Source: Bacteroidota bacterium (GTDB lineage Bacteria; Bacteroidota; Bacteroidia; Bacteroidales; SKPS01). Taken from it: DNA of 64,000 bases. Of the stretch, positions 8,181 through 16,120 are shown piece by piece. The stretch is from assembly GCA_022709695.1 (NCBI GenBank), contig JAKLII010000006.1, positions 62,001 to 126,000 of the forward strand, written 5' to 3'. The notes beneath the pieces were generated by a model, which had not been told where the DNA came from, searched no databases, and was given only the letters and a program-made list of their open reading frames with translations. The number at the start of each line of letters is the position of its first letter. Position 1 is the stretch's first letter. Made by a program: the position numbers and the translations under genes.

Positions 8181-9965
8181 ATGGCAGATACAGTTAAAAT
8201 ACATATTGATGGCATCCCCGTTGAGGTCATAAAAGGAACCTCCATTCTTGATGCCGCCAAAACGGTAAATGTAAAGATACCGACCTTATGTCATCATGAA
8301 GACCTTTGTGTAGCCGGAAATTGCCGTGTATGCGTGGTTGAAGTGGAGGGCAGAAAAAATCTGGTGGCCTCCTGTGCCGCCCCGGTAGAGGAAGGGATGA
8401 TGATTAAAACCACCACCGCTAAAGTGCGCCGTGCCCGTACCGATCTGATTTCGCTGCTGGTTTCCGAGCATAACACCCAGTGTACCACCTGCTACCGCAG
8501 TACCAACTGCGAGCTGCAGGCGCTGGCTTCCGAGTACAATGTGGATTCGGAAAGGTACCTCAGTGTGCTTAAACCCAACCTTCAGATTGACAAGTCATCC
8601 TACTCCATTGAAAAGGACGACAGCAAGTGCGTAAGGTGTCAGCGTTGTGTGAGGACCTGCGCCGAACTGCAGCATGTGAACGCCATCGACGTCGCCCACA
8701 AGGGTCGGGATATGAAAATCTCTACCTTTATGGACCTCCCGATGAACGATGTGGTTTGCGTGAACTGCGGACAGTGTGTTACCCACTGCCCCACAGGCGC
8801 ACTGACCGAAAGAAGGTACTATCACGAAATCTGGGAAGCCATCGGCGACCCCGACAAGCATGTGGTGATCAATACCGCGCCTTCGGTACGTGTGGCCCTG
8901 GGTGAAATGCTGGGCTACCCTGTCGGAACCAGGGTCACCGGAAAAATGGTGAACGCGCTGAAAAAGATCGGATTCGACTCCGTACTGGATACCGACTTCA
9001 CCGCCGACCTTACCATCATGGAAGAGGGGCACGAATTCCTGCAAAGGGTGACCAAAGCGCTGAAATACGGCGAAAAGGTTGCGCTGCCGATGATCACCTC
9101 CTGCTCACCGGGCTGGGTGAAATTTATTGAACATATGTACCCCGAACACCTCGACCATCTCTCTACCTGCAAATCGCCCCAGCAGATGTTCGGATCACTG
9201 GTAAAAACCTTCTACGCAGAAAAGATCGGCGTGGATCCTTCAAAAATCGTGAGCGTGGCTGCCATGCCTTGTGCCGCCAAGAAGTTTGAAGCCAACCGCC
9301 CCGAAATGAAATCGAGCGGATACCAGGATGTGGATGCAGGTCTCACCACCCGGGAAATCGGCCACATGATCAAACAATCGGGTCTCGACTTCGTAAACCT
9401 GCCCGACATGGATTACGACAGCTACATGGGCGAATCCTCAGGGGCCGCTGTGATCTTCGGTGCTACCGGAGGTGTGATGGAAGCCGCCCTGCGTACCGTG
9501 TATGAAGTGGTAACCGGAAGGGAAGTTCCCTTTAAGAACCTCGCCATCACCCCGGTGCGTGGCCTCGAAGGGATCAAGGAAGCTGCTGTGAAACTGGAGA
9601 ATGTGCTGCCTGCCTTCGACTTCCTCGAAGGGGTTGAAGTGAAGGTTGCCATTGCCCACGGCTTGCGCAATGCCCGTACCATCATGGATCAGATCAAGGC
9701 CGGAACATCACCCTACCACTTCATCGAAGTGATGGCCTGCCCGGGTGGTTGTATCGGCGGCGGCGGACAACCCATCCCCACTACCGACGAGATCCGCAAG
9801 AAACGTATCGCAGCCATCTATGCCGAAGATGAAGGGATGCCCGTGAGGAAATCGCATGAAGTGCCAGAAATCAAGATGATATATGAGCAATTCCTGCATG
9901 AACCCCTCGGACACAAGTCGCACGAACTGCTGCATACCCATTACATCAAACGCAAAAGGTACTAA
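8181..9965 (+). CDS. [FeFe]-hydrogenase catalytic subunit HydA, cluster I (TSCSPGW variant)
   Basis: This 594-residue multidomain subunit reduces protons or oxidises H2. It opens with a [2Fe-2S] ferredoxin fold (C37, C48, C51, C65). A His-ligated [4Fe-4S] motif (HNTQCTTCYRSTNC) and two [4Fe-4S] clusters (CVRCQRCVRTC and CVNCGQCVTHC) follow, ahead of the H-cluster domain. H-cluster motifs are T306-S-C-S-P-G-W (L1), M362-P-C-A-A-K (L2) and EVMACPGGCIGGGG with C520 and C524 (L3). In L1 the second cysteine of the usual TSCCPGW is serine (codon tca at 9105). By position this is the cluster-ligand cysteine, while the proton-transfer cysteine C308 is kept. The proton-path DLTIMEEG motif is present. 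The gene ends the operon and is followed by a terminator. Confidence 0.93.
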   Translation: MADTVKIHIDGIPVEVIKGTSILDAAKTVNVKIPTLCHHEDLCVAGNCRVCVVEVEGRKNLVASCAAPVEEGMMIKTTTAKVRRARTDLISLLVSEHNTQCTTCYRSTNCELQALASEYNVDSERYLSVLKPNLQIDKSSYSIEKDDSKCVRCQRCVRTCAELQHVNAIDVAHKGRDMKISTFMDLPMNDVVCVNCGQCVTHCPTGALTERRYYHEIWEAIGDPDKHVVINTAPSVRVALGEMLGYPVGTRVTGKMVNALKKIGFDSVLDTDFTADLTIMEEGHEFLQRVTKALKYGEKVALPMITSCSPGWVKFIEHMYPEHLDHLSTCKSPQQMFGSLVKTFYAEKIGVDPSKIVSVAAMPCAAKKFEANRPEMKSSGYQDVDAGLTTREIGHMIKQSGLDFVNLPDMDYDSYMGESSGAAVIFGATGGVMEAALRTVYEVVTGREVPFKNLAITPVRGLEGIKEAAVKLENVLPAFDFLEGVEVKVAIAHGLRNARTIMDQIKAGTSPYHFIEVMACPGGCIGGGGQPIPTTDEIRKKRIAAIYAEDEGMPVRKSHEVPEIKMIYEQFLHEPLGHKSHELLHTHYIKRKRY

Positions 9966-9989
9966 AATACCTTAAGTTCTTTGCATAGT

Positions 9990-10022
9990 CCCGGTGAATT
10001 TACCCTTCACCGGGGCTTTTTT
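9990..10022 (+). terminator. Intrinsic terminator after cluster I
   Basis: A 9-bp stem CCCGGTGAA / TTCACCGGG encloses the 7-base loop TTTACCC and is followed by GC and six T's. It lies 25 bp after the hydA stop codon and separates cluster I from cluster II. Confidence 0.85.
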
Positions 10023-10055
10023 ATCTTTAGAAATCAATAAGATATAATAATATTC

Positions 10056-10088
10056 TGTTATTTTATTAACAATGTTATTATTTTAACA
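10056..10088. promoter_or_regulatory. Tandem Rex-type operators (cluster II)
   Basis: Two 16-bp sites lie side by side: TGTTATTTTATTAACA (10056-10071) and TGTTATTATTTTAACA (10073-10088). Each has the form TGTTAT-N4-TTAACA, close to the Rex consensus, and their centres are 17 bp apart. They end 7 bp before the -33 TTG of the cluster II promoter, so they lie upstream of the core promoter rather than over it. Confidence 0.65.
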
Positions 10089-10095
10089 ATTTTTC

Positions 10096-10126
10096 TTGAC
10101 ATGTATAATAAATGTCTGTAATTTTG
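10096..10126 (+). promoter_or_regulatory. Promoter of hydrogenase cluster II
   Basis: TTG at 10096-10098 and TAATTTTG at 10119-10126 are separated by 20 bp, matching the Bacteroidota -33/-7 arrangement. The first gene starts 22 bp downstream of the -7 element. Confidence 0.65.
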
Positions 10127-10148
10127 CCGCACCATTGTTACGAGGAAA

Positions 10149-10574
10149 ATGATTCATAAACCAGATAAAGAACAGGCTATGACAAAAATCAATTCACCGG
10201 AAGATCTCCTCAGGATGAAGGAGGAATTTGCTGGCAGGCTTAATCCTGTTTACAGTCCGGATGACCTTACGGCACCGGTACGGATCAGGGTAGCCATGGC
10301 CACATGTGGCATTGCTTCAGGGGCCCGTGAGGTAATGGACTACCTGACCGAAGAACTTGAAAAGCGGAGTATACAGGCCACCGTAACCCGTGTGGGCTGC
10401 ATGGGGTATTGCTATGCAGAACCCACCATTGAGGTTACCTTACCGGGCAAAGAGCCGGTAGTGTTTGGCGAAGTGGATATCCGAAAAGCCGATCAGATCA
10501 TCGAGAAATTCATCAGGCTTGGTGAACCGGTGGATGGAATCATACCACTGAATTATGAATCCATTGACAAATAA
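10149..10574 (+). CDS. HndB-like thioredoxin-fold [2Fe-2S] protein (cluster II)
   Basis: This 141-residue protein matches the stand-alone form of the ferredoxin domain found at the N-terminus of many HydB/HndC flavin subunits, as in HndB of NADP-reducing hydrogenases. Visible ligand positions are C53 in TCGIASGA and C84/C88 in GCMGYCYAEP; a second cysteine in the first motif is absent, as is usual for this subgroup. It probably adds an electron-transfer branch to the NuoF-like partner encoded 17 bp downstream, which lacks this domain. The ATG at 10149 is preceded by GAGGAAA. A later ATG at 10179 (MTKINSPED) is possible. It is the first gene of the four-gene operon 10149-14363. Confidence 0.85.
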   Translation: MIHKPDKEQAMTKINSPEDLLRMKEEFAGRLNPVYSPDDLTAPVRIRVAMATCGIASGAREVMDYLTEELEKRSIQATVTRVGCMGYCYAEPTIEVTLPGKEPVVFGEVDIRKADQIIEKFIRLGEPVDGIIPLNYESIDK

Positions 10575-10591
10575 CGGAAGGGAACCCACAT

Positions 10592-12058
10592 ATGACAAAG
10601 CACAAACAAATCAGAATTGCCCTGCGTAACTGTGGCGTCATTGACCCGCAGGCGATCGGGGAGTATATTGCGAGGGATGGTTATCAGGCACTTGCAACCT
10701 GCCTTACCAAAATGACTCCGGAGGAGGTGATTGATCAGATTAAAAAATCGGGGCTGCGCGGCCGTGGTGGCGGAGGCTTCCCCACCGGTCTGAAGTTTGA
10801 AATTACCCGCAAATCAGTCAGTGACCAGAAGTATGTGGTTTGCAATGCCGATGAGGGTGACCCCGGTGCATTTATGGACCGGTCTATCCTTGAGGGAGAT
10901 CCCCACTCGGTGATCGAGGCTATGGCGATCTGCGGCTACTGCATCGGCGCTGACAAAGGGCTGGTGTACATCCGTGCAGAATACCCGCTTGCCATCGAAC
11001 GCCTCAAAATCGCCCTGGAACAGGCAAGGGAGATGGGACTCCTGGGAAAGAACATTTTCAATACCGGATTCAGCTTCGACATTGAACTCCGATATGGTGC
11101 GGGTGCCTTTGTGTGCGGCGAAGAAACTGCCCTCATACACTCAATGGAAGGATTGCGCGGGGAACCTACCTTTAAACCGCCGTTCCCTTCTGTTTCAGGT
11201 TACCTGGGGAAACCCACCAACGTGAACAACGTGGAGACCTTCGCCAACATCCCTGTCATCATCAACAAGGGAGCCGGCTGGTTTTCCGCAATCGGTACAG
11301 AAAAATCAAAAGGGACCAAGGTATTTGCATTAGCCGGCAAGATCAATAATGTAGGGCTGATTGAGGTACCCATGGGAACTACCCTCCGCGAGGTTATTTA
11401 CGAAATCGGAGGTGGCATCCGGAACGGGAAAAAATTCAAAGCTGTTCAAACCGGTGGCCCATCAGGCGGGTGTCTGACCGAAAAGCACCTCGATACCCCC
11501 ATCGACTACGACAACCTCATTGCAGCCGGCTCGATGATGGGATCGGGCGGTATGATTGTGATGGATGAAGACAATTGCATGGTGGCTGTTGCCAAATTTT
11601 ACCTCGACTTCACCGTGGATGAGAGCTGCGGAAAATGTGCTCCATGCCGCATTGGGAACAAAAGGCTGTATGAGCTTCTTGATAAGATTACCCAGGGTAA
11701 AGCTACTATGGAAGATATCTCGAACCTGAAGAACCTTTGCACAGTTATCAGGGATGCTTCCCTGTGCGGGCTGGGCCAAACCTCTTCAAACCCCGTGCTT
11801 TCAACCCTTGACAATTTCTATGATGAATATATCGGGCATGTGGTGGATCATAAGTGTGCCGCCGGTCAGTGCAAGGCCCTGATGAAATATGTGGTAATCG
11901 ACGAAAACTGCGTGGGATGTACGGCATGTGCCCGCAACTGTCCGGTAAATGCGATCAGCGGTGAGAAAAAACAGGTGCATTTCATCCATCAGGACATCTG
12001 TATCAAATGTGGTGCATGCTACGACCGTTGTAAATTCAATGCCATTGAAATTCAGTAA
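10592..12058 (+). CDS. NuoF/HndC-type flavin subunit with C-terminal ferredoxin domain (cluster II)
   Basis: This 488-residue FMN/NAD(P)H-binding subunit belongs to a multimeric [FeFe]-hydrogenase. Motifs in order are GLRGRGGGGFPTGLKFE, CNADEGDPGAFMDR, GAGAFVCGEETALIHSMEG and ESCGKCAPCRIG for the N3-type cluster. The C-terminal 2x[4Fe-4S] ferredoxin domain contains CVGCTACARNC and CIKCGACYDRC. The N-terminal thioredoxin-like domain is supplied separately by the preceding gene. By homology with HydABC/Hnd enzymes it exchanges electrons with NAD(P)H and ferredoxin during confurcation or bifurcation. All flavin-site motifs look intact. It lies between the HndB-like and HydA genes with short spacers. 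Confidence 0.93.
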   Translation: MTKHKQIRIALRNCGVIDPQAIGEYIARDGYQALATCLTKMTPEEVIDQIKKSGLRGRGGGGFPTGLKFEITRKSVSDQKYVVCNADEGDPGAFMDRSILEGDPHSVIEAMAICGYCIGADKGLVYIRAEYPLAIERLKIALEQAREMGLLGKNIFNTGFSFDIELRYGAGAFVCGEETALIHSMEGLRGEPTFKPPFPSVSGYLGKPTNVNNVETFANIPVIINKGAGWFSAIGTEKSKGTKVFALAGKINNVGLIEVPMGTTLREVIYEIGGGIRNGKKFKAVQTGGPSGGCLTEKHLDTPIDYDNLIAAGSMMGSGGMIVMDEDNCMVAVAKFYLDFTVDESCGKCAPCRIGNKRLYELLDKITQGKATMEDISNLKNLCTVIRDASLCGLGQTSSNPVLSTLDNFYDEYIGHVVDHKCAAGQCKALMKYVVIDENCVGCTACARNCPVNAISGEKKQVHFIHQDICIKCGACYDRCKFNAIEIQ

Positions 12059-12088
12059 CCGGCTATCAGCCTGAAAATCAATAAAGAT

Positions 12089-13858
12089 ATGGAAATGTTG
12101 AAAGTAACCATAGATAACAAAACCGTTGAAGTGGCTCCGGGAACCTCCATTCTGGATGCAGCAGCCAAAGTGGGTATTCAGATACCTACCCTTTGCTACC
12201 TGAACCTTCACGACCTGAATATTGAAAACAAACCAGCCGGCTGCCGTATTTGTGTAGTAGAGGTGGAAGGGCGCAGGAATCTGGCCCCTGCCTGTGCCAC
12301 TGATTGTGCCGACGGGATGAAAATCAACACCCACTCCATCAGGGTGCTGAATACCCGCAAAACGGTGATGGAACTGATTTTATCAGACCATCCGTTCGAT
12401 TGTCTGGTGTGTGCCAAATCGGGCAAGTGCGACCTGCAGAAAATGGCTCAGGACCTCGGCATCCGGGAAATCCGGTACCAGGGCGAACAAAGTCATTACC
12501 GTGAGGACACCTCGCCTGCCATCATCCGCGACGTGGACAAGTGCATCATGTGCCGCAGGTGTGAGATGATGTGCAACGAGGTGCAGACGGTAGGCGTTCT
12601 CTCCGGCGTCAACCGTGGCTTTGAAGCCGTGGTAGCTCCTGCCTTTGAGATGAACCTCGACCACTCAGAATGCACCTATTGCGGCCAGTGCGTGGCAGTA
12701 TGCCCCACGGCAGCACTTACCGAGGTGGACCATACCTACAAGGTGATTGAAGCACTGGCAGATCCCACAAAGGTAGTGGTAGTGCAAACGGCCCCGGCCG
12801 TCAGGGCTGCTTTGGGTGAAGAATTCGGACTGGAGCCAGGTACTTTGGTGACCGGAAAGATGGTGGCTGCACTGCGCCAGCTCGGTTTCAACTATGTGTT
12901 TGACACCGACTTCGCTGCTGACCTCACCATCATGGAAGAGGGTACCGAACTGCTTACCAGACTGAACAAATACCTGGCAGGCGATACGAATGCAAACCTG
13001 CCGATCCTTACTTCATGCTGCCCCGGCTGGGTGAACTTCTTCGAGCACCATTTCCCCGAACTGAAGGATATCCCCTCCACAGCCCGTTCTCCCCAGCAGA
13101 TGTTCGGCCCCATCGCCAAGAACTACTTCGCCGATAAAATCGGTATCAAAAGGGAGGATATGATCGTGGTTTCCATCATGCCCTGCCTGGCAAAGAAATA
13201 TGAATGCTCACGCGAGGAATTCAAAGTAAACGGCGACCCCGATGTGAATTACTCTGTTTCTACCCGCGAACTGGCCAATCTCATCAAACTGGCCAACATC
13301 GACTTCCACAACCTTGATGAAGATGATTTCGACCAGCCGCTTGGTGAATCTACCGGAGCAGGTGTAATTTTCGGCACCACCGGTGGTGTGATCGAAGCAG
13401 CTGTCCGTACCGCCTATGAAGTGCACACCGGAAAAACCCTGGAAAAAGTGGACTTTGAACAGCTTCGCGGGATGGAAGGGGTGAGGAGTGCCAGTGTGGA
13501 TTTCAACGGGCTGGAGCTGAAAATCGGTATCGCTCACGGACTGGGCAATGCCCGCAAACTGCTCGAGGAAATCAAGGCCGGTACCAGCCAGTACCACGCC
13601 ATCGAAATCATGGCCTGCCCCGGCGGATGCATCGGGGGTGGCGGACAGCCGCTGCACCACGGCGACTCCTCAATCCTGAAAGCACGTGCCCAGGCGCTCT
13701 ACCGCGAAGATGCAGGCAAGGCAATCCGGAAATCGCACGAAAATCCATTCATTAAAGAGCTGTACGAGAAATTCCTGGGTAAACCCAACAGCCATAAAGC
13801 ACATGAATTGCTGCATACCCACTATTTCGACAAGAGCAACCAGATCACCATTGAATAA
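12089..13858 (+). CDS. [FeFe]-hydrogenase catalytic subunit HydA/HndD, cluster II (canonical active site)
   Basis: This 589-residue catalytic subunit has the same domain order as the cluster I enzyme. A [2Fe-2S] fold (CYLNL...AGCRICVVEVEG) is followed by the His/Cys [4Fe-4S] motif HPFDCLVCAKSGKC, two [4Fe-4S] clusters (CIMCRRCEMMC, CTYCGQC) and the H-cluster domain. All three H-cluster motifs are canonical: TSCCPGW with C310/C311, MPCLAKKYE (M364, C366, K369) and EIMACPGGCIGGGG (C510, C514). The proton-path DLTIMEEGTE is intact. Of the three catalytic-type subunits in this window it is the only one with a fully standard pocket. The C-terminal tail KAHELLHTHY resembles KSHELLHTHY of cluster I, indicating common ancestry. 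Confidence 0.95.
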   Translation: MEMLKVTIDNKTVEVAPGTSILDAAAKVGIQIPTLCYLNLHDLNIENKPAGCRICVVEVEGRRNLAPACATDCADGMKINTHSIRVLNTRKTVMELILSDHPFDCLVCAKSGKCDLQKMAQDLGIREIRYQGEQSHYREDTSPAIIRDVDKCIMCRRCEMMCNEVQTVGVLSGVNRGFEAVVAPAFEMNLDHSECTYCGQCVAVCPTAALTEVDHTYKVIEALADPTKVVVVQTAPAVRAALGEEFGLEPGTLVTGKMVAALRQLGFNYVFDTDFAADLTIMEEGTELLTRLNKYLAGDTNANLPILTSCCPGWVNFFEHHFPELKDIPSTARSPQQMFGPIAKNYFADKIGIKREDMIVVSIMPCLAKKYECSREEFKVNGDPDVNYSVSTRELANLIKLANIDFHNLDEDDFDQPLGESTGAGVIFGTTGGVIEAAVRTAYEVHTGKTLEKVDFEQLRGMEGVRSASVDFNGLELKIGIAHGLGNARKLLEEIKAGTSQYHAIEIMACPGGCIGGGGQPLHHGDSSILKARAQALYREDAGKAIRKSHENPFIKELYEKFLGKPNSHKAHELLHTHYFDKSNQITIE

Positions 13859-13877
13859 CCTTAATACCGGAAATACC

Positions 13878-14363
13878 ATGTCAAGCATCAAAATCAAACT
13901 GCACCAGCAGGATATCGACAAGCTGAAGGAGGTTTGCGCTTCCTTTAACAACGATGCCGGAGAACTCATCAACGTGCTGCACAAGGCACAGGGAATTTTT
14001 GGATACCTTCCGGCTGAGGTTCAGGAAATTATCTCAAAAGAGCTTAACGTTCCACTGGCTAAAGTATATGGGGTAGTTACCTTTTACAGCTTCTTCACCA
14101 TGATCCCGAAAGGGAAGCACCCCATCTCCATCTGTACCGGTACCGCCTGTTACGTTAGAGGCGCCGAGAAAGTACTCGACGAGTTCAAAAAGAACCTCAA
14201 CATCAAAGTGGGTGAGACTACGGCCGATGGTAAATTCTCCCTCAGCTGCCTGCGCTGTGTGGGCGCCTGCGGACTGGCACCTGTGGTGCTGGTGGGCGAA
14301 AAGACCTACGGTCGGGTGGCACCGGATATGGTGAAGGAGATCCTTGCGGAATACAAGGACTAA
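13878..14363 (+). CDS. NuoE/HndA-type [2Fe-2S] subunit (cluster II)
   Basis: This 161-residue NuoE-like subunit begins at the ATG at 13878 (MSSIKIKLHQQDIDKL); the same frame is open upstream but overlaps hydA and has no family sequence there. The [2Fe-2S] ligands are C-x4-C in ICTGTACYVRG and C-x3-C in RCVGACGLAP. The docking motif AKVYGVVTFYSFF is present. It lies 19 bp after the cluster II hydA stop, so the operon order is HndB-HndC-HndD-HndA, with HndA last instead of first. It is the last gene before a 572-bp non-coding stretch that separates it from a convergent operon. Confidence 0.92.
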   Translation: MSSIKIKLHQQDIDKLKEVCASFNNDAGELINVLHKAQGIFGYLPAEVQEIISKELNVPLAKVYGVVTFYSFFTMIPKGKHPISICTGTACYVRGAEKVLDEFKKNLNIKVGETTADGKFSLSCLRCVGACGLAPVVLVGEKTYGRVAPDMVKEILAEYKD

Positions 14364-14935
14364 TGAGCCAATTAGCCAATTGATCTTTAACATATAAGAT
14401 CATTTAAGAAGCCCTATAAGGCATATAAGCTTATATGAAGCCTTATATTTTCTTCTATGTCTTATATGGTTTAAAATCTGAATGTTAAAATAGAACGCGG
14501 ATGACGCGGATTTATTAAGATTTACACTGATTTTCCTTTACCACATAGGATCATAGGTGACATAAGAAAAGTTGAGGATGTTGAGGATGTTGAGAATGTT
14601 GAGTTGTTTATTCGTTTAGGTGTTTAGCTGATCAGAAAAGATCATAAAAAATCAGCGTTATCCGTGTTCTATTTCAAATAGCCACAAATGCACGAATGAA
14701 GGTATCCCTGAAGCATTCATTCGTGCATTCATGGCAATATAAAACACTGATTATCAATAATATAATAAAATCAAATGGTAGCGGTGTGATTCAATGTCCT
14801 ACTAAACTCATAAAATTGAGTATGGAACTGCGCTAATGATCCCCAAACCTCACAGACCCTACAATCCTTACGAATCCCGTATCGCTTCGCTCACGGGACT
14901 TCGCTTCGCTCAGCTTTATAAACTTTACAAACTTC
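14364..14935. repeat. Non-coding repeat-rich stretch between convergent operons (contains palindromic repeat copy B)
   Basis: No gene is seen here. Positions 14389-14499 hold copy B of the dispersed repeat; 14391-14468 fold into a nearly complete imperfect palindrome with outer arms CATATAAGA / TCTTATATG, middle TATAAGGC / GCCTTATA and centre CATATAAGCTTATATG. About four 9-bp units of GTTGAGGAT type follow at 14573-14608. An inverted repeat then has 20-bp arms at 14681-14700 and 14716-14735 (18 of 20 matching, 15-base loop). Near 14880-14915 there are CTTCGCTTCGCTCAG-type repeats. The stretch separates the convergent cluster II and phosphatase operons and may hold terminators. Confidence 0.7.
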
Positions 14936-16120
14936 TCAGATATACCTGATAATCACCCGCTTCAGGTACTCTTTTTCGAGGATGGAGGCGATCCGTTTGA
15001 CGACGGTGCGCCGGATTTCGAGCTCCACCGGAAGGTTGGGATCCTGATGTGCCACATTTACGCGGGTGCCGATGATGAAGGTGATTTCGTCACTGTCAAG
15101 CAGCATCCTGATTACCTGATCTGCAGGCCCTTTCCCCTTGCGTACCTTATTGAGGTATCCCGGAAGCAGTGAGGCCACCTTTCCAAGGGTGAGGATGCCT
15201 TCGGTATAGAGGTCAATCCCCTCCATATAGCTCACCGGAGGGAGGTCGTCATCTGTAAATTCAAAACCATCCTGAATTTCCACCCCCAGTTCGCGGGCAA
15301 TGATGTCGCCGGTGGTGGCTCCTGATACAATTTTTCTTCCATGGAAATTCTTCACCGCTTCCCCAAGCTCATGATCTTTTGACTCTTCATAAGGGGGGCC
15401 GGTGCAATAGAGCAGCTTGCGGGGTTCCCGGAAATAGACCGATACGCAGCTGATATCGTCGTGCGGCATGTATTCATCGTGCTTGTTGGCAGCATTCACC
15501 ACCCGGATGGCAAGCTTGTCGGCATCGATATCGGGCTCACTCTGAACCGTTTTCAGCACAAAATCACGCAGTCCCTCTTCGCCCCACCCAAACGGATAGG
15601 CATCCGTACCCATCCCCGATTGGGTCACGCCATCGGAGCAAAAAATAATCCGGTCGCCCTTTTCAGGTGTAATGTTGCACGTGCGCAGTTTTTTTCCTGC
15701 ATGCGGACCATCGATCAGCTCTATTTCATCCCATTCAGGTTCCAGGATCTCCACGCTGCGGAGGTACACCATGCCTGGGTTATCAAACTCAAGCACTTTG
15801 ATGAACCCCTGCTTTTCGATGTCAATGATGGTGAAGGTTGCATAACTGGTATGGCGTATCGAACACACCGGCAGTGTATTCATGATGATCTCGGCAATGC
15901 GGCGGCTCTCCTTGTGTTCGGCAGTGAAATTGAGTGCCATGGTGGCTGTGAGGGTAGCCAGCACGTTGGCTTTTACGCCATGCCCCATACCATCAGAGAG
16001 CACAACGATTACACGGTTCTCCTCCAGCTGGTGGCGCGAGAAGAACACATCCCCGCAGATGCGTGCATCGTGATGCTGCTTCTGGCTGTATTTGACCTCT
16101 ATGTAGAAATCTTCGCTCAT
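14936..16120 (-). CDS. SpoIIE/PP2C-type serine phosphatase linked to sensory hydrogenase
   Basis: This 394-residue protein has a SpoIIE-like PP2C phosphatase domain in roughly the first 230 residues. The metal-binding motif is VVLSDGMGHGVKA, with later IIFCSDGVTQSG and HDDISCVSVYF segments. Such phosphatases usually dephosphorylate serine on anti-sigma-factor antagonists. The remaining 160 or so residues (from about HGRKIVSGATTGDIIAREL) form a domain I do not recognise. The gene overlaps the upstream sensory hydrogenase gene by 4 bp (ATGA), so the two are almost certainly co-translated. This matches the known phosphatase-linked sensory [FeFe]-hydrogenase type (group C3 in HydDB terms). No STAS-domain substrate or anti-sigma gene is visible nearby, so its target is unknown. 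Confidence 0.88.
   Translation of the reverse strand: MSEDFYIEVKYSQKQHHDARICGDVFFSRHQLEENRVIVVLSDGMGHGVKANVLATLTATMALNFTAEHKESRRIAEIIMNTLPVCSIRHTSYATFTIIDIEKQGFIKVLEFDNPGMVYLRSVEILEPEWDEIELIDGPHAGKKLRTCNITPEKGDRIIFCSDGVTQSGMGTDAYPFGWGEEGLRDFVLKTVQSEPDIDADKLAIRVVNAANKHDEYMPHDDISCVSVYFREPRKLLYCTGPPYEESKDHELGEAVKNFHGRKIVSGATTGDIIARELGVEIQDGFEFTDDDLPPVSYMEGIDLYTEGILTLGKVASLLPGYLNKVRKGKGPADQVIRMLLDSDEITFIIGTRVNVAHQDPNLPVELEIRRTVVKRIASILEKEYLKRVIIRYI

Noticed and set aside
13686-13877. Longer start for the cluster II NuoE-like subunit
   Set aside because: The added part overlaps the hydA reading frame and does not resemble NuoE; ATG 13878 fits the family.
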